A stretch of DNA of 46,343 nt, from positions 1 to 46,343 of the forward strand of contig CAJOIN010000001.1 of assembly GCA_905234515.1 (NCBI GenBank). Reading direction: 5' to 3'. The DNA is from an uncultured Selenomonas sp. (lineage in GTDB: Bacteria > Bacillota > Negativicutes > Selenomonadales > Selenomonadaceae). Below the pieces are notes generated by a model that saw only the letters and a list, made by a program, of their open reading frames with translations, ran no database searches and was not told the origin of the DNA. Positions 42,585 to 46,343 of the stretch are shown here, in pieces. The position numbers were made by a program, and so were the translations under genes. The stretch's first letter is position 1, and every line of letters begins with the position of its first letter.

Positions 42585-43696
42585 CCCTGAGCCTCCCCAA
42601 TCACCTTGGCTTTTTCGTCAAGTCCCAACAGTTCCCCTGTAAGAGTCACCATAACCGTACCAACTTCTAGCTGGTTAAAAAGATATCTTTCTGCCCGGAC
42701 ACTGGCTCTTTGAGCAATAACATCACAAACCCTGCGGCAAAACCCCGGCTGCCAGACCGACAGCACTGCCAAAGCATCCTCTGTAGTATTAGCCGCCAGT
42801 ACCCTGCCCACAGCTTCACTGGAAAGTCCCTCTGCAGCAGCATAAGCTGCTATGGTTTCCAGCCTTGCATCACCAATGCGGTTATGGGTATAAAAGACGC
42901 CTGCCGCCACCTTGGCCATCTTGCCAATATGGCCGAAGAGCATTACCTGCCTGACACCTCGTTTAGCTGCAGCTTCCAGCATAAAACCAATGAAGTTGCT
43001 GGTCTGGATTAGGGCGCCTGCAGGCAGCCCCCAGGACATGGCCACCTTCTCGCCAATCTTGCCAGGCACAAATACCAGGCTGTCAAAGCCTGCAGATATG
43101 GCCACATCTATCTGGGGCACCAAAGATTCCTTAAAAGCCTCTTCTGACATGGGCCGAAGGACTCCTGTAGTCCCTATAACAGATATGCCCCCCTCAATGC
43201 CCAGCACGGGATTCAGAGTTTTCTTTGCCAGCTCAATTCCCTCAGGTATGGAAATAGTTACTTCCCAGCCACATGAACTGTCAGTCATTTCCTCCAGTAC
43301 AGACCTTATAAGCTGGCGGGGGCCAGGATTTATGGCAGGTTCTCCCACTGACACAGACAGACCGGGCTTGGTGATGGTTCCCACCCCCAGGCCGGCTTTG
43401 AAAACAATCTCTCCACTGCTTTCTATGGGTCTGAGGGTGGTAAACACAGAAGTACCATTAGTTATATCAGGATCATCTCCCGAAAACTTAATTACCTCTG
43501 CTGTCTCCCCCCCCTCCTCTCCTGACTGCACTGCTGCTATAGGAATGGACAGCTCCGTGCCATCCAGGGCTTTTAGCTTGACCTGCTGCCATGGCTCGCC
43601 TTGTTGCTTCAGAAGCACAGCTTTGACTCCAGCCGCCGCACAGGCGCCAGTGGTGTAGCCATAACGCAAGGACTTGTCAGCAGAAAGGATTGACAT
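42566..43696 (-). CDS. cbiD: Cobalt-precorrin-5B C1-methyltransferase
   Basis: SAM-dependent methylation at C-1, unique to the anaerobic pathway. 376 aa. Signatures: LRYGYTTGACAAAGVKAVL at the start, SGDDPDITNGTSVFTTL, GVGTITKPGLSVSVGEPAINPGPR, and LFGHIGKMAKVAAGVFYTHNRIGDAR. First corrin gene after the membrane protein on this strand; no cobalamin riboswitch is visible in the 27-bp gap before it. Confidence 0.96.
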   Translation of the reverse strand: MSILSADKSLRYGYTTGACAAAGVKAVLLKQQGEPWQQVKLKALDGTELSIPIAAVQSGEEGGETAEVIKFSGDDPDITNGTSVFTTLRPIESSGEIVFKAGLGVGTITKPGLSVSVGEPAINPGPRQLIRSVLEEMTDSSCGWEVTISIPEGIELAKKTLNPVLGIEGGISVIGTTGVLRPMSEEAFKESLVPQIDVAISAGFDSLVFVPGKIGEKVAMSWGLPAGALIQTSNFIGFMLEAAAKRGVRQVMLFGHIGKMAKVAAGVFYTHNRIGDARLETIAAYAAAEGLSSEAVGRVLAANTTEDALAVLSVWQPGFCRRVCDVIAQRASVRAERYLFNQLEVGTVMVTLTGELLGLDEKAKVIGEAQGWKMPQ

Positions 43697-43723
43697 AGAA
43701 ATCGCCTCGATAGTTCATTACAT

Positions 43724-44713
43724 TTACTTGCTAAGCTGCCTGTTCAAGAAGTCTCTGCCGAAAACTGCCAGGGTATAATAGAAACCAAGCAGGAAGGGAA
43801 TATACTCAGCAATAAGACGCCAGCACACAGCGATAATCCCCACTGTTCCTGCTGGAACAGTATTGCTGAAGAGCAGCACAAAGCCACCCTCGGCAATGCC
43901 TGACCCGCCTGGCGTAGGCATGAAATACAGAAGCATATTGAGGAAAATCATCCTGCCCATTACCGTATACCAGTCTGCATCCCAAACGCCAAGTCCCAGC
44001 AACAGACAAGGCACAATGGCATAGATGCACAAAAGGTTCAGGCCTGATTCCAGGAAGACCAGCATCATACTGCGCGGAGATTCAGCCAACAAGGCAATAG
44101 CACACTTGGTGTCACGATAAAAGGCGAATATTTTGCGGCGACGCTCATTCTTAAAGTTCCTGGTTCCCCAGATAACCAAACCGTCCAAATTCCCTCGTTT
44201 GGCACCGAAAATCATACCGAAAATTACCAGCAAAGCCGTCAGGGTAATGACCATAAGCCAGTCATTTGACATGCCCGGCACTATCCCCTCATCATGCAGC
44301 AAAATAAAGGGCATGCAAAGAGCCAGGAAAAAAATGGACAAAATAGTCCTGACAATAACCAGCACCGCAGCCTTCCCTGTAGGCACCCCTGCATGACGCA
44401 AAAACATTAGCTGCGCCACCGCACCGCCAGTAGCACCGGGGGTGAGCAAGGCTAAAAAATAATTGCCAAAAACCACCTGCACCGCCTGGTACAAGGATAT
44501 TTTCTCATGTGAGATTTTCACCAGATGCATCAGCCTGCTGCCGTCAAAAAACAGCCCCAGCGCTGTCACACCTGCAGCCATGGCTATAGACCATGGCTGG
44601 AACCGGTCGAGATTCTTTAAGGTATTGATATCAATGGTGGTATAGATAACCACACCGGAAATCACCAATACCAGCAGAATCAGGCTAAACAGCCGGCGGT
44701 AGAATTTATTCAT
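43724..44713 (-). CDS. Lysylphosphatidylglycerol synthase/UPF0104 family membrane protein (PF03706)
   Basis: 329 aa with seven or eight hydrophobic helices and no soluble domain. The conserved FGNYFLALLTPGATGGAVAQLMFLRHAGVP and FMPTPGGSGIAEGGFVLLF blocks mark the PF03706 family, related to the flippase part of MprF. Members lacking the synthase domain are annotated as putative lipid flippases or glycosyltransferase-associated proteins; no firm function. It lies 23 bp after folE2 and 27 bp before cbiD, joining the queuosine and cobalamin gene sets in one transcript. Confidence 0.88.
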   Translation of the reverse strand: MNKFYRRLFSLILLVLVISGVVIYTTIDINTLKNLDRFQPWSIAMAAGVTALGLFFDGSRLMHLVKISHEKISLYQAVQVVFGNYFLALLTPGATGGAVAQLMFLRHAGVPTGKAAVLVIVRTILSIFFLALCMPFILLHDEGIVPGMSNDWLMVITLTALLVIFGMIFGAKRGNLDGLVIWGTRNFKNERRRKIFAFYRDTKCAIALLAESPRSMMLVFLESGLNLLCIYAIVPCLLLGLGVWDADWYTVMGRMIFLNMLLYFMPTPGGSGIAEGGFVLLFSNTVPAGTVGIIAVCWRLIAEYIPFLLGFYYTLAVFGRDFLNRQLSK

Positions 44714-44736
44714 GAAAAAACTCCATCCTGCCTATC

Positions 44737-45525
44737 TCAGCCCAGGTGTTCTTCATGGCTGGCATAAGCACTGTGATTATGTATGGATTCATAGTTCTCA
44801 CATTCCAAAGAGAACCAGGATAGCCCAGGAATTTCCCTGATAGTTAAGATATTATCACGCAAAATATCTTCAACGAATTTAGGATTCTCATAGGCCCTTT
44901 CCGTCACGGCCTTTTCATCCTCACGCTTGAGGAGAGGATAAATAGGAGAAGACCCCTGTGCCTCCACCAGCTGGGCCAAATCCTCAATGTAGATGCACTC
45001 GTATCCCGGCTTGAATTCCAGCTGGATTCTGGCCACAGACCGCTGATTATGGGCTCCATAGTCAGAAATCTCCTTACTGCAGGGACAGAGGGATGTGAAT
45101 GGCACTTCCACACCAAGACGGAACTGCATAGGCTGCCCCTTTTCCTTGTGGCCCATAAAGGTGCAGTCAAGATCCAACACCGAATGACGCTTGCTCACAG
45201 GAGCATATTTATCTATGAAGAACTTAAAGGACAGCTCCACTTCTGCAGACTGTGCTTCAAGAACTTCTAATGCTTCCGTAAGCATGGCTTCCATCTCTGC
45301 TTCTGCCAAAGGCTTTTGGCTCCAGGGCATGAGAATCTCCAAAAAGCGGCTCATATGAGTGCCCTTGTACTCCATGGGCAGGGAAACCGTAAACCTGATG
45401 CGGGCCAGAACCTGCTGGAAGCCCCCTTCCTTAGTCTTAATGAGAAAAGGCAGATGAGCTTCCTTGATACCCACATGCTGTATGGCTATGCCCCGCGAAT
45501 CCTGAAGATTTTGTACATCCTGCAT
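44737..45525 (-). CDS. folE2: GTP cyclohydrolase FolE2 (type IB)
   Basis: Converts GTP to 7,8-dihydroneopterin triphosphate, the entry step for both folate and queuosine (preQ0). About 262 aa. Family features: SRGIAIQHVGIKEAHLPF, KGTHMSRFLEIL, VPFTSLCPCSKEISDYGAHNQRS with the catalytic Cys, and a C-terminal NYESIHNHSAYA. The ATG at 45525 shares one base with the queC stop; its pairing with queC favours a queuosine role. FolE2 does not require zinc strictly, in contrast to FolE. Confidence 0.96.
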   Translation of the reverse strand: MQDVQNLQDSRGIAIQHVGIKEAHLPFLIKTKEGGFQQVLARIRFTVSLPMEYKGTHMSRFLEILMPWSQKPLAEAEMEAMLTEALEVLEAQSAEVELSFKFFIDKYAPVSKRHSVLDLDCTFMGHKEKGQPMQFRLGVEVPFTSLCPCSKEISDYGAHNQRSVARIQLEFKPGYECIYIEDLAQLVEAQGSSPIYPLLKREDEKAVTERAYENPKFVEDILRDNILTIREIPGLSWFSLECENYESIHNHSAYASHEEHLG

Positions 45526-46214
45526 CAAACAGACCTCGTTTCATATTCCACAGGGTCTTCCACACCTGCCTCGGCAAAGCCCTGAAGGCGCAGCTTGCAA
45601 CTATCGCAAACACCGCAGGCTTTCTCTCCCCCCTGGTAGCAGCTATGGGTAAACTGCAGGGGTGCTCCCAGTTTGCTGCCCAGCTGGACTATTTCCTTTT
45701 TGGAAAGATCCTGCAGCGGCGTCTCAATCTTTATTTTCCTGCCCTCCACTGCTGTAGCCGTAGTGGCATAATCTGCCAGGGCCTGGAACCTCTCAATGAA
45801 CTCTGGACGGCAGTCGGGATAGCCAGAGTAATCCACAGAATTCACGCCGATATATACATGGGTTGCCCCCACTACTTCAGCATAGCCCATAGCATAGGAA
45901 AGAAAAATCATATTGCGGGCGGGAACATAAGTAACAGGCACGGTGGTGCGCTCCACATTCCCCTCCGGCACCTCAATCTTCTCATCTGTCAGGGCAGAGC
46001 CACCAATTGCTTCCATATTGGTCTCGATAATCAAATGCTTTTCCGCTCCATAAAAAGCGGCAATTTTCTTAGCCCCCTCCAACTCAATACTATGACGCTG
46101 ATGATAGTTGAAGCTGATGGGATAGAGCTCATAACCAGCTTTCTTTGCCACAGCCATGCAGGTACAGCTGTCCAAACCTCCAGAAAGAAGTATTACTGCC
46201 TTCTCCTTAGCCAT
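45525..46214 (-). CDS. queC: 7-cyano-7-deazaguanine synthase QueC
   Basis: Converts 7-carboxy-7-deazaguanine to preQ0 with ammonia and ATP. 229 aa. PP-loop AVILLSGGLDSCTCMAVAKKAG, YELYPISFNYHQRHSIELEGAKKI, YVPARNMIFLSYAMGYAE, and the zinc cluster HSCYQGGEKACGVCDSCKLRLQGF. A strong GAGGAGG site lies within the end of the upstream rpe gene. queD and queE are not in view, so preQ0 synthesis is only partly encoded here. Confidence 0.97.
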   Translation of the reverse strand: MAKEKAVILLSGGLDSCTCMAVAKKAGYELYPISFNYHQRHSIELEGAKKIAAFYGAEKHLIIETNMEAIGGSALTDEKIEVPEGNVERTTVPVTYVPARNMIFLSYAMGYAEVVGATHVYIGVNSVDYSGYPDCRPEFIERFQALADYATTATAVEGRKIKIETPLQDLSKKEIVQLGSKLGAPLQFTHSCYQGGEKACGVCDSCKLRLQGFAEAGVEDPVEYETRSV

Positions 46215-46216
46215 GA

Positions 46217-46343
46217 TTAAGCCTCCTCGCTACCACGAATATCACTAATAGCCTTGGCAACATCCGGAGCACAGTAGATAGCAGAACCTGCCACCAACAC
46301 GTTTGCACAGGCACGGCGCACCAATACACTTGTTTCTGCATTG
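46217..46343 (-). CDS. rpe: Ribulose-phosphate 3-epimerase, 3' end
   Basis: Only the last 41 residues are inside the window, so it is absent from the ORF track. The minus-strand frame reads NAETSVLVRRACANVLVAGSA and then IYCAPDVAKAISDIRG before the TAA at 46217-46219. The NVLVAGSAIY turn followed by a helix is the closing phosphate-binding element of ribulose-5-phosphate epimerase. The stop is two bases upstream of the queC ATG, implying one transcript. The start lies off the right edge. Confidence 0.8.
   Translation of the reverse strand, partial: NAETSVLVRRACANVLVAGSAIYCAPDVAKAISDIRGSEEA

Noticed and set aside
43697-43723. Cobalamin riboswitch before cbiD
   Set aside because: The gap is 27 bp, too short for the element, and no B12-box-like sequence was seen in the nearby membrane-protein gene.

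Overview
The window looks like chromosomal DNA of a diderm, anaerobic Firmicute of the class Negativicutes, most likely Selenomonadaceae. The placement rests on the gene content: an outer-membrane porin with an N-terminal SLH domain (OmpM style), a lipoprotein signal, Firmicute-type mutS2, queH and folE2, a stand-alone IMP cyclohydrolase, and an anaerobic (cbi-type) cobalamin pathway. This is inferred from content, not from a marker-gene comparison. Coding density is high, and no gap without a gene exceeds about 295 bp (16402-16696). No tRNA, rRNA, CRISPR array or insertion sequence was seen.

Layout. Positions 1 to 8.4 kb (+ strand) carry the 3' end of mutS2, a class A penicillin-binding protein, a tiny coiled-coil protein on its own promoter and terminator, tyrS, a lipoprotein with an EndoU ribonuclease domain plus a small partner gene, and an SLH porin followed by a ZIP metal transporter. 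A symmetric terminator separates these from a minus-strand niaP-like transporter (8.4-9.8 kb), which is divergent from a FlK-like thioesterase with clear promoters and dyads between them. Positions 10.5-16.4 kb are a recombination/queuosine operon: yebC, ruvC, ruvA, ruvB, queH, a SpoIID-like protein, queA. Then come uvrC, a PHP phosphoesterase and rubredoxin. Positions 19.8-26.4 kb are a purine operon, purC-purE-purF-purM-purN-purH(cyclohydrolase domain only)-purD. Positions 26.5-29.5 kb hold a two-repeat protein of unknown function, an overlapping NdpA-family gene and a methionine-gamma-lyase-family gene. A tyrosine recombinase preceded by a 15-bp perfect palindrome (29.6-30.7 kb) ends the + strand block.

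From 30.78 kb everything is on the minus strand. A beta-carbonic anhydrase lies just downstream of a long run that starts off the right edge: rpe (3' end), queC, folE2, a PF03706 membrane protein, cbiD-E-T-F-G-H-J-C-A, cobU, a TIGR04076-type protein, cobQ, cbiB, cobS, then a strong terminator. Most junctions in this run overlap or are only tens of bases, consistent with a long operon. It supplies the corrin ring from precorrin-2/cobalt-precorrin onward and most of nucleotide-loop assembly, but cbiL, a cobalt chelatase and cobT are not in view. Queuosine genes are split between the two ends (queH, queA versus folE2, queC), and tgt is absent.

The most interesting points are the lipoprotein-anchored EndoU domain with its candidate immunity partner; two perfect, mutually exclusive hairpins in the purC-purE gap, one of which covers the purE ribosome binding site; the recombinase-associated palindrome; the internally duplicated protein coupled to NdpA; and a duplicated promoter block before uvrC.
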